Shown: positions 7,030 through 14,474 of the stretch, one piece after another | Numbering within the stretch: position 1 is the stretch's first letter | Layout: every line of letters begins with the position of its first letter | NCBI GenBank assembly: GCA_021805865.1 | Contig: JAJZDX010000009.1 | Coordinates: 1-64,000 of the forward strand | DNA from: Pseudomonadota bacterium | GTDB lineage: Bacteria; Pseudomonadota; Gammaproteobacteria; Steroidobacterales; Steroidobacteraceae | Direction: 5' to 3' | Length of the DNA stretch: 64,000 bases | Program-made: the position numbers and the translations under genes | Notes under the pieces: model-generated | Told to the model about the DNA's origin: nothing | The model's database searches: none | Seen by the model: only the letters and a program-made list of their open reading frames with translations

Positions 7030-8990
7030 TTTCTTTAACCCGAAGTTCCTCCCCGCGTCTGAGCCGCCGGTAGTCAGCAGGTTCCGCATTTTGTAGGGCT
7101 TCAAAACGTAGGCTTAGCCGTGTTTGTGTCGCAAAATGTAGTTACTAACAGGATTGCAGTCCGTCCATGGATATGCTACATTCCGTGCTATGTCGCATAG
7201 AGGGGGCGCGGTCCACGTCGTCACCACACGGCGCCGCTACAAAGGCCGGGTGTACGCGACGCATCTGCTGCGGCGCTCCTATCGCGAGGGGAGGCAGGTC
7301 AAGAACGAGACCGTAGGCAACCTCTCGCATCTTCCCGAGCCGCTGATCGAGGTGATTCGCCGCGCGTTGCGCGGGGAGACCTTCGTACCCGTCGGTGAGC
7401 GGCTGCAGGTCGTGCGCTCCAAGCCTCACGGGGCGGTGCAGGCGGTGCGCGCGGCGATGCAGCGGTTGGGCTTTGAGTCCTTGATCGCCTCGCGGGGCAG
7501 TCCCGAGCGCGATCGGGTGTGTGCGATGGTGGCCGCGCGAGTGCTCGCCCCGCATACGAAGCTTGCGACCACGCGCTGGTGGCACACGACGAGCCTCGCC
7601 GAGGAGTATGGGGTGGAGGCGGCGGACGAGAACGACCTCTACAGCGCGATGGACTGGCTGCTGGAGCGCCAAGGACAGATCGAGCGCAAGCTCGCCGCAC
7701 GGCACTTGCGCGAGGGGGCGCTGGCGCTCTATGACCTGTCCTCCAGCTACTTCGAAGGCACGCACTGTCCGCTGGCAAAACTCGGCCATGATCGGGATGG
7801 AAAGAAGCACAAGCTGCAGGTCAACTATGGACTGTTGACCAGCCAGGCGGGCTGTCCGGTGGCGGTGTCGGTCTACGCGGGCAACACGGGGGATGCCAAG
7901 ACGTTGATGCCGCAGGTCACGAAGCTGCGCGAGGAGTTTGGCCTGAAGCAGGTGGTGCTGGTGGGGGACCGGGGCATGATCTCCCACAAGGCGATCCAGG
8001 AGTTGCGTGATCTCGAGGGGCTTTCCTGGATCACCGCGCTCAAGAGCACGCAGATCCGCACGCTCGTGGAAGGAGAGGCGTTGCAGCTTGGATTTTTCGA
8101 TGAGCGCAATCTCGTGGAGATCAGCCACCCCGACTATCCCGGCGAGCGGCTCATTGCCTGTCGCAATCCTGAGCTCTCGAAGTTGCGCAGCCATAAGCGC
8201 CAGGCGTTACTGGAGGCGACAGGCAAGGAACTCGAGAAAGTGTGCGCGAGCGTTGCAGCCGGCCGGCTCAAGGGCAAGGACAAAATCGGCGTACGCGTCG
8301 GACGAGTGATCAACAAGTACAAGGTCGCCAAGCACTTCGAGCTCACGATCGAGGAGCAGCGCCTCGAGTTCAAGCGCCTCGATGAGCAGATCGCCGCCGA
8401 GGCGGCGCTCGATGGCATCTACGTGATCCGCACCGCAGTCCCGAAGAAGCGTATGTCAGCGGCCGATGCGGTCAGAAACTACAAGGCGCTCGCGAACGTC
8501 GAGCGCGCGTTCCGCTCGCTGAAGACCGTGGACCTGAAGGTGCGTCCGATCCACCATCGGCTCGAGGATCGGGTGCGCGCCCACATCTTCCTGTGCATGC
8601 TCGCCTACTATGTCGAGTGGCACATGCTGGAGGCCTGGCGGCCGCTGCTGTTCGCCGATGAAGATCAGGCGGCCAAAGCCGATCGCGACCCGGTGGCCCC
8701 GGCCGAGCGCTCCGAGGAGGCGCTACAGAAGGTCCTCACGCATACCCTCCCCGACGGCACGCCGGCACACAGCTTGCGCACCCTGCTCGAGGATCTCTCG
8801 AGCATCGTGCGCAACACCTGCCGCATCCCGGGTCCCGTCGAGCGATCCGGCACCTTCGATCTCATCACCACGCCCACCGCCAATCAGCGCCGCGCCCTGG
8901 AGTTGATCGAGCAGATCGCCGCGTAGACAGAAACCGCGCAGCCAACTCTCACGTATGTCGCTGAGCCCACAGGAAAACTTCGCCCGGCAC
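7030..8990 (+). mobile_element. IS1634-type insertion sequence splitting a LysR gene
   Basis: Bounded by the points where the LysR reading frame stops and resumes. The flanks read GTCGGC (7024-7029) and GTGGGC (8991-8996), five of six identical, which may be a diverged target duplication. Near the ends CGAAGTT occurs inward on both sides (about 7041 on plus, about 8976 on minus), a possible core of the terminal inverted repeats, but outer bases do not match well, so the exact ends are uncertain. It contains one transposase gene and a 160-bp AT-richer leader. Confidence 0.7.
7190..8926 (+). CDS. IS1634-family transposase
   Basis: A 578-residue DDE transposase from ATG at 7190 (MSHRGGAVHVV); an upstream in-frame ATG at 7154 is less likely. 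The N-terminus has the family's opening (TTRRRYKGRVYATHLLRRSYREGRQ split over residues 9-32, then NETVGNLSHLP). Candidate catalytic residues are Asp in LALYDLSSSYFEG, Asp in VVLVGDRGMIS and Glu in NVERAFRSLKT. The frame is intact, so the enzyme may still be active. The element explains the disruption of the surrounding LysR remnant. Confidence 0.9.
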   Translation: MSHRGGAVHVVTTRRRYKGRVYATHLLRRSYREGRQVKNETVGNLSHLPEPLIEVIRRALRGETFVPVGERLQVVRSKPHGAVQAVRAAMQRLGFESLIASRGSPERDRVCAMVAARVLAPHTKLATTRWWHTTSLAEEYGVEAADENDLYSAMDWLLERQGQIERKLAARHLREGALALYDLSSSYFEGTHCPLAKLGHDRDGKKHKLQVNYGLLTSQAGCPVAVSVYAGNTGDAKTLMPQVTKLREEFGLKQVVLVGDRGMISHKAIQELRDLEGLSWITALKSTQIRTLVEGEALQLGFFDERNLVEISHPDYPGERLIACRNPELSKLRSHKRQALLEATGKELEKVCASVAAGRLKGKDKIGVRVGRVINKYKVAKHFELTIEEQRLEFKRLDEQIAAEAALDGIYVIRTAVPKKRMSAADAVRNYKALANVERAFRSLKTVDLKVRPIHHRLEDRVRAHIFLCMLAYYVEWHMLEAWRPLLFADEDQAAKADRDPVAPAERSEEALQKVLTHTLPDGTPAHSLRTLLEDLSSIVRNTCRIPGPVERSGTFDLITTPTANQRRALELIEQIAA

Positions 8991-9611
8991 GTGGGCGAAC
9001 TTCAGTTTAACTTCGCCACTTGCGCGGCGCCGGCTTATATCGCGGCGCATGGCGAGCCGGCGCATCCGCGCGAGCTTGCGCGCCATCGCTGCATCAATCA
9101 TTTCTCGCCGCGCACGGGCGAGACGGTGGAGTGGGTCTTCTGCAAGGACAGCGAGCGCGTGCAGGCCGTGTTCCCCGGCCATCTCTCGCTCGAGGACGAA
9201 AACAGCCAGGTGACCGCCGCCGAATCCGGGCTCGGGATCGCCCAGATGCCGGCGTTCGTGGTCAAAGAGGCGATGGAGCGCGGCACGCTCGAGCTCGTGT
9301 TGGGCGACTGGTTCCCCGAGCCCTCCCCGCTCAGCGTGGTCTATCCGCAGAGTCGCCACTTCTTGCGCAGGGTGCGCGTGTTCGTCGACTGGCTGGCGGC
9401 GCTGATCGGCGAGCACGACGGCATTCAGCTGCGCTCCACGCTGCCCAGGGCGCGTCCGGCCGGTCCGCCGGCCCGACCAGGCCGATGGGGCCGGCACCTG
9501 AGGGGAGCGCGGCCGAGCCGCGGCTACGCCGCCGGCCTGCTCGCCGTGTCCGCGCTCGAGGGGGGATACAGCAGCCGGGTGAGGACACGATCGAGATGGC
9601 GCGGCCACTGA
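8991..9611 (+). pseudogene. LysR regulator remnant, 3' fragment
   Basis: Continues the effector domain interrupted at 7029: VGELQFNFATCAAPAYIAAHG, HRCINHFSPRTGE, GLGIAQMPAFVVKEAM and VFVDWLAALIGEHDG are typical of the second half of LysR proteins of the CrgA/DmlR type. The frame remains open to a stop at 9609-9611, with about 55 poorly conserved residues after the domain that run antisense to the end of the neighbouring HDOD gene. No start signal of its own is evident. Confidence 0.8.
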
Positions 9612-10630
9612 CCCGTCTCGGGCAGGGATTCTCTCACCGTGGTGTCATCGATGAGCGCGTTGCCATACAACAGCGCGAGGGCTCCTGCGCGACGCCCGAA
9701 GCGCAGCGCCCGGCCGAGCGGCGTCGCCGGCGCGGAGGAGAGGGTCTGTGCCTCGAGCGCGGCCACCGCCGGCGCCGAGAGCTGCCAGGCGGCCCCGATC
9801 CGCCAGGCGAGCACGGCGGATTGCGAATCGAGCAGCGAGGCGATGACCAGCGGGCCCGCCTGTTCCGCGGCCGCGCAATGATCCATCGCGACGCGGAACA
9901 GGACGATCTCCGCCATGCCGCTGATGAGGGCGAGCAGTTCCGCCGCGAACGGATCCGCCTTCTCGATCAGGGCCGCGTATGGGGCGGCTGCGTGGGCCGA
10001 GCGCAGGGTATGCTCCCAGACGAGCTCCGGGAAACGCGGGGACGCTCCGGTGTTGGACACCTGGAAGATCGGCTGCATCAACGCCGCGGCGATCATCGAG
10101 CGCAGGCCATCGCAGCCGAGCAGGGCGATCGCGCCCTCGATCGTCTCTATCGGCTCCGGATTGACCCGATAGAAGGGGCTGTTTGCCATTCTCAGCAGGC
10201 CATCCACCAGTGAGGGGTCGTCGGCGACGATCGCCGCCAGCTGCCTGCGCGAGGCGTTCTCGTCCCGGATGGCATGCATCAGCTTGGGGAGCAGGTTCGG
10301 GCGCCTGGGGAAGTAGCGCCTTTGCATGGTCGGATCGCCGATCGCCACCAGCGCCGCCGTGGCGATGTGCTCGTATTGCGGCAGCGGCCGCACGGGCTCG
10401 GAGAGCCCGAGCTGCAGCTGGCGCAGCCGAGCGAACATCTCGGCGTGATCGAGCGCCTGTGCCCTCGCCCGGGTCTGCGTCTCGGCCGCCGCCCGCGGAT
10501 CGGGTGGCCGCTTGGGGGCGTGCCCGGGGGGCCTGGATGCCGTCTTGCCGCGCAACGTCCTGCGCAGCACGGGGTATGCGAGGAAGCCGATCGCGGCCAG
10601 CAGCAGTGGTGATAACAGCCAGACTGTCAT
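9524..10630 (-). CDS. HDOD-domain signalling protein with N-terminal membrane anchor
   Basis: A 368-residue protein. Residues 3-21 (WLLSPLLLAAIGFLAYPVL) form a single hydrophobic anchor, followed by a basic Pro/Arg-rich linker to about residue 60. The HDOD domain covers about residues 100-300: LLPKLMHAIRDE, LAAIVADDPSLVDGLLRMANSPFYR and IEGAIALLGCDGLRSMIAAA are hallmark segments. HDOD domains are HD-related but usually lack phosphodiesterase residues; here the HD pair is not seen (ALISGMAEIVLF occupies that position). Such proteins act as scaffolds in c-di-GMP, chemotaxis and type IV pilus signalling. It lies 183 bp downstream of an ANTAR response regulator on the same strand, so the two may form a pathway. 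Its 3' end overlaps the convergent LysR remnant. Confidence 0.8.
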   Translation of the reverse strand: MTVWLLSPLLLAAIGFLAYPVLRRTLRGKTASRPPGHAPKRPPDPRAAAETQTRARAQALDHAEMFARLRQLQLGLSEPVRPLPQYEHIATAALVAIGDPTMQRRYFPRRPNLLPKLMHAIRDENASRRQLAAIVADDPSLVDGLLRMANSPFYRVNPEPIETIEGAIALLGCDGLRSMIAAALMQPIFQVSNTGASPRFPELVWEHTLRSAHAAAPYAALIEKADPFAAELLALISGMAEIVLFRVAMDHCAAAEQAGPLVIASLLDSQSAVLAWRIGAAWQLSAPAVAALEAQTLSSAPATPLGRALRFGRRAGALALLYGNALIDDTTVRESLPETGQWPRHLDRVLTRLLYPPSSADTASRPAA

Positions 10631-10813
10631 ATCCCTGATTCATCCCCGGAGCGGGGCGTTGGCTCCGGACACCCGTGGTTTCGGCAGGCAGGCGGGAAAG
10701 TCCATGGTCGTTTCTCACAGTTGTGACCGGCCGCACGGATCACCGGCATCCCGGAGCCTGCGCGGTCGCCGCGGCGCGACACCGAGTTTGTAAGGGCGTG
10801 GGGGGCCTTGCCG

Positions 10814-11509
10814 TCACGGGCGCCCGGGCTCCCCGGGCTTCTGCGGCGCGACGGACTCGGCGTATTGCTGCAGAAGCCTGCCCGTCTCGTCGTAGGCGCG
10901 CACCAGCTCCGTCGCCACCTCATCCAGTCTGGCTCGCCGCGAGCGGGCCTGCTGCCGCAGCCGCTCGAACGCCTCGCGCTTGCCGACTCCGAATGTCGCC
11001 ATCAGCAGACCCGCTGCGGCGCTCACGTTCTGCTCCTTCTGCAGAGCCACGCGCAGCCTCTCGCTCTGCTCGCGCAGCGCATAGGCCTCGCGGGCGCGTT
11101 GCAGCGCCGCTCGAACGATCGGCAGCAGCTGCTGCGGGTCGATCGGCTTGACGAGGTAGGTGAGCGCTCCGGCGGAGATCGCCTCATTGACGATGGTCTC
11201 ATCGCCGTGCTCGGACAGGAAGATCACCGGCACCGCGCTCGAGGCGGCGAGCGCGCGCGCCACTTCGATGCCATTCATGCCGGGCATCGCGTGATCGATG
11301 ATGGCGAGGTCCGGCTTCTCGGAAGCGCCCGCCGCCAGCGCCGAAGGGCCGTCGAAGGCCTCGATCACCTTGAAGCCGGCGGCGCGCAGCCGCTCACCCA
11401 GCGTCGCCACGATCAGCCGGTCATCGTCGGCGATGAGCACAGACTTGGGGTCCGCGCCCCGCGCGTCCGCGGTACTGGTCGAACTGTGTTGCTCTTCAGA
11501 CGTTGGCAT
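10814..11509 (-). CDS. Response regulator with ANTAR RNA-binding domain
   Basis: A 231-residue protein. Residues 23-140 form a receiver domain: acidic pocket ADDD at 27-30, phospho-acceptor Asp72 in IIDHAMPG, and Lys in LVKPIDP. Residues 165-215 (EQNVSAAAGLLMATFGVGKREAFERLRQQARS...) match the three-helix ANTAR domain of AmiR/NasT proteins, which bind paired RNA hairpins and prevent transcription termination. The linker (ALREQSERLRVALQ) is likely coiled-coil. The first 20 residues are a Ser/Thr-rich extension. No cognate kinase is adjacent, and no two-hairpin leader is obvious nearby. The HDOD gene downstream on the same strand may be co-expressed. Confidence 0.85.
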   Translation of the reverse strand: MPTSEEQHSSTSTADARGADPKSVLIADDDRLIVATLGERLRAAGFKVIEAFDGPSALAAGASEKPDLAIIDHAMPGMNGIEVARALAASSAVPVIFLSEHGDETIVNEAISAGALTYLVKPIDPQQLLPIVRAALQRAREAYALREQSERLRVALQKEQNVSAAAGLLMATFGVGKREAFERLRQQARSRRARLDEVATELVRAYDETGRLLQQYAESVAPQKPGEPGRP

Positions 11510-11513
11510 GACG

Positions 11514-11527
11514 TTTGATATGTCAAA
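11514..11527. promoter_or_regulatory. Small palindrome upstream of ANTAR regulator
   Basis: TTTGA-TATG-TCAAA, perfect 5-bp arms, lies 5 bp upstream of the regulator's ATG in an AT-rich patch. It could be an operator or part of the ribosome-binding region. Function unknown. Confidence 0.25.
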
Positions 11528-11985
11528 TTACAACCGGTCGAGCGCGTGATCCGCGGGTTTCGGGCGCACCGTGCCTCTCCTCTGTCGGGCTTGCGCCTGG
11601 TGAGCGCCGTCGAACGCAGGAACCGGGTGGACGCAGACTGAATTGACCGTCCCGCGGGGAGAGGGCGGGGAAGCGGATGGGCCCGGGCATATGCGGCTTT
11701 AACGATCCATGTTACCGCAACTGGTGATCCTACCGGGGTTGCGGGCTCAGTCAAGGGCATGTGCTCTTCCCCGGGGCCGCCGGACAGGGCGCGCGCGCGC
11801 CCCAAGCGGAAATCTGCGACTTGGCTTCGCGCGCTTTCTTCACGGAAAGCCGATAGTTACGTTGCGGGAGCGCAATCAATGCTCGATCGGCCGACTCAGT
11901 CGCACAGGCCGGATGGCCAAGAGTTGCGCGCGCCGTGGCGGTATGCACGGCGCCCGCGCAGACCTTCTCCAAGGGAGACCTTCTG
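11528..11985. other. Intergenic region, divergent promoters expected
   Basis: About 460 bp between the divergent ANTAR regulator and the first GGDEF/EAL gene. No recognisable protein, RNA or repeat. A GCCGATAG hexamer-like element near 11849 resembles a FliA -10 box but has no matching -35, so I do not call it. AAGGGAGA at 11971-11978 is the ribosome binding site of the next gene. Confidence 0.5.
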
Positions 11986-14409
11986 ATGGTGATGGCCACA
12001 GTCGGTGGGGTGCTGATCGCGGTCGTGGCGTTGTTCGCGACCGCGTGCGTGCGCCGTGGCTCGGGCGGCGGAACCCTTCCCGTGCGGGTCGAGGACCTCT
12101 TCGATGCGGGGCCCGATGCGCTGCTGGTCGTGGACCGCGACGGAGTGATCCTGGCGGCCAATCGGCGCGTCGCGGCGCTTTTTGGCTGGCCGGATGCCGA
12201 GATCAAGGGGCAGCCGCTCGAGCGGGTCCTGCCGCAGAGCCTGCGCCAGGGACCTCGTGTGCTTCGCCGCAAAGGCCGGGACCATCCCAAGCGGCGCGAG
12301 ACGGGGTTGGGCAAGCTCGATCTGCTCGCTGTGCGCCGCGATGGCACCACCTTTCCGGCGGAAGTCACTCTCAGTCCGCTCGCCACTGGCGTGCGGATCG
12401 CCACGGTGCGCGATGTCACGGACAGGCGGGCGAAGCTGGCGGAAATCATGTTTCTCAACCGGATCTACTCGACGCTGGCGGAAACCCAGCAGCTGGTCGG
12501 CCGCTGCGCGGACGAGACCGAGCTGTTCGAGCGGGTCTGCCACGTGGCGGTCACGGTCGGGGAGTTCATGCTCGCGTGGGTCGGCAGGCCCGATCCCAGC
12601 GGGACGGTCATCCCCCTGGCGAGCCGCGCCGTCGCCGCCGAGTTCGACGAGTATCTGCGCGGCATCTCCGTTCATATCGACGCCGCCCGGCCCGAGGGCC
12701 GGGGGCCCCTCGGAATCGCTTGGCGAGAGGCTCGAGCGGTGTTCGTGCAGGACTTCAGGCGCGATGATCGGGTCGCATTCTGGCGCAGTCCCAGCTGCCC
12801 GGTGCCCTGGGGCTCGAGCGCCGGCTTGCCGATCCGGCGCGCCGGCGGCGTCCACGCGGTGTTGTCATTGTACGACACCCGGGCCGGGGCGTTCTCCGAC
12901 AAGGTGATCGACCTGCTGCACAGGATGGTCTTGCACATCGAGGATGCGCTCGACCGGATGGATCTCATGGCCGAGAGAAGGGATAAGGAGGAGCGGATCT
13001 CCCGGCTCCTGAACCTCGATCCGCTGACCACACTGCCCAACCGGCGGTGCATGCTCGAGCATCTCGACCGCGCCGTGTGCTGGTCCGGGCGCGACCGGGG
13101 CCACGGCGGCGCGCTGCTGCTCGGACTGGACCGGTTCCAGACCATCAACGACATTCTGGGCCATCACACAGGCGACAGGCTGTTGCAGGAGACCGCCCGC
13201 AGGCTGAGCGCCGCGGTGCCCGGCGCGGGCCTGGTGGGCCGCGTCGGGGGCGATGAGTTTCTGGTCGTGCTGGAGGATCTCGGCGCCGAGTCGCGGACCG
13301 CGACCGACGCCGCCCGCCGCGCCGCCGATCAGCTGCTCTCGACGGTGCTCCAGCCGCACCTGATCGACGCCCAGGTCGTCTCCTGCTCCGTGAGCATCGG
13401 TATCGCGCTGTGGGGCGGGGAGTGCGCAGTCGGCTTCCAGGAGCTGCTCAGGCGGGCCGAGGTTGCGATGCGCGCGGCGAAGAACAACGGTCGCAACACC
13501 GCGCGGCTGTTCACGCCGGGGATGCAGCTCGCCCTCGAGCGCCGCTCGCGGCTCGAGGCGAGGCTCCGTCACGAGTTCAATACCGACCAGCTGGAGTTGC
13601 ATTTCCAGAAGCGCGTCGACGGCGATGGCACGACGCTCGGCGCCGAGGCGCTGCTGCGCTGGCACGATCCGCAGCACGGCCTGGTCCCGCCGGTCGAGCT
13701 GGTGCCGGTGGCCGAGGAGATCGGCCTGATTCACGAGATCGGCCGGTGGGTGCTCGGACGCGCCTGCCGGCAGCTGAAGGAGTGGTCGCAGAGCGAGCCG
13801 GCGCGGCGGCTGCGCCTGGCGGTGAACGTGAGCCCGAGGCAGCTCGCCGGCGATACGTTCGTCGAGCAGGTCATCGATATCCTCGCCCGCACCGGCGCCG
13901 ACCCGCATCTGCTCGAGCTCGAGGTCACCGAAGGGCTGCCGATTCAGGACATCGAGGAGGTGATCCCGAAGATGCAGGCGCTGCGCAGCCTCGGCGTGCG
14001 ATTCGCGATCGATGACTTCGGCATCGGCTACTCCTCGTTGTCGTATCTGCGGCAGCTGCCGATCAGCGTGTTGAAAATCGATCGCAGCTTCGTCGCCGGC
14101 ATGGCGCACCCGGAAGGCGAGACGCTCGTGCACACGATCGTGCAGATGGCGCGCAGTCTTGACTTGACGGTGATCGCCGAGGGGGTCGAGTCACGCTGGC
14201 AGTGGGACATGCTGACGCTGCACGGATGCGATCAGTATCAGGGGTACCTGTTCGGGCGCCCGGTGCCGATCGAGGTGTTCGACCGGGAGCTCGTTGCGCA
14301 GCCGCCCGGGAGCGCTCGCGCGCCCCCCTCCCCTCAGGGCCCGCCTGTGCAGCGCCCCGCGGAGAGCGGGAATGTGACCCACTTCCCAGGTGGGATTCGC
14401 TTCGGCTGA
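11986..14409 (+). CDS. PAS-GAF-GGDEF-EAL c-di-GMP enzyme
   Basis: A bifunctional-type c-di-GMP protein of 807 residues. ATG at 11986 is preferred over the in-frame GTG at 11935 because AAGGGAGA lies 7 bp before it. A single N-terminal membrane helix (about residues 5-21) is followed by a PAS domain (GPDALLVVDRDGVILAANRR), a GAF domain (about 170-330), GGDEF (motif GGDEF at 421-425) and EAL (EAL at 554-556). The EAL domain keeps the catalytic set: Asn in NVSPRQLA, Glu in LEVTEG, Asp pair in DDFGIGYSS, Lys in VLKIDRSF and Glu in VIAEGVES, so phosphodiesterase activity is expected. The GGDEF motif is intact, so cyclase activity is also possible; no RxxD inhibitory site is seen upstream of it. 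Followed after 65 bp by a second protein of the same class. Confidence 0.92.
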   Translation: MVMATVGGVLIAVVALFATACVRRGSGGGTLPVRVEDLFDAGPDALLVVDRDGVILAANRRVAALFGWPDAEIKGQPLERVLPQSLRQGPRVLRRKGRDHPKRRETGLGKLDLLAVRRDGTTFPAEVTLSPLATGVRIATVRDVTDRRAKLAEIMFLNRIYSTLAETQQLVGRCADETELFERVCHVAVTVGEFMLAWVGRPDPSGTVIPLASRAVAAEFDEYLRGISVHIDAARPEGRGPLGIAWREARAVFVQDFRRDDRVAFWRSPSCPVPWGSSAGLPIRRAGGVHAVLSLYDTRAGAFSDKVIDLLHRMVLHIEDALDRMDLMAERRDKEERISRLLNLDPLTTLPNRRCMLEHLDRAVCWSGRDRGHGGALLLGLDRFQTINDILGHHTGDRLLQETARRLSAAVPGAGLVGRVGGDEFLVVLEDLGAESRTATDAARRAADQLLSTVLQPHLIDAQVVSCSVSIGIALWGGECAVGFQELLRRAEVAMRAAKNNGRNTARLFTPGMQLALERRSRLEARLRHEFNTDQLELHFQKRVDGDGTTLGAEALLRWHDPQHGLVPPVELVPVAEEIGLIHEIGRWVLGRACRQLKEWSQSEPARRLRLAVNVSPRQLAGDTFVEQVIDILARTGADPHLLELEVTEGLPIQDIEEVIPKMQALRSLGVRFAIDDFGIGYSSLSYLRQLPISVLKIDRSFVAGMAHPEGETLVHTIVQMARSLDLTVIAEGVESRWQWDMLTLHGCDQYQGYLFGRPVPIEVFDRELVAQPPGSARAPPSPQGPPVQRPAESGNVTHFPGGIRFG

Positions 14410-14474
14410 GGCCGGTATGGCAGGCCCGGCGGCGGCCGATAACCCTTTGGACTACCACTCGGTGACGTGCGCCC

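Noticed and set aside
7087-7137. CATTTTG / CAAAATG inverted pair inside the IS leader
   Set aside because: It is not repeated at the right end, so it is not a terminal repeat; too short to call a terminator.
11840-11860. GCCGATAG upstream of the first GGDEF/EAL gene
   Set aside because: No FliA -35 box at the required distance.
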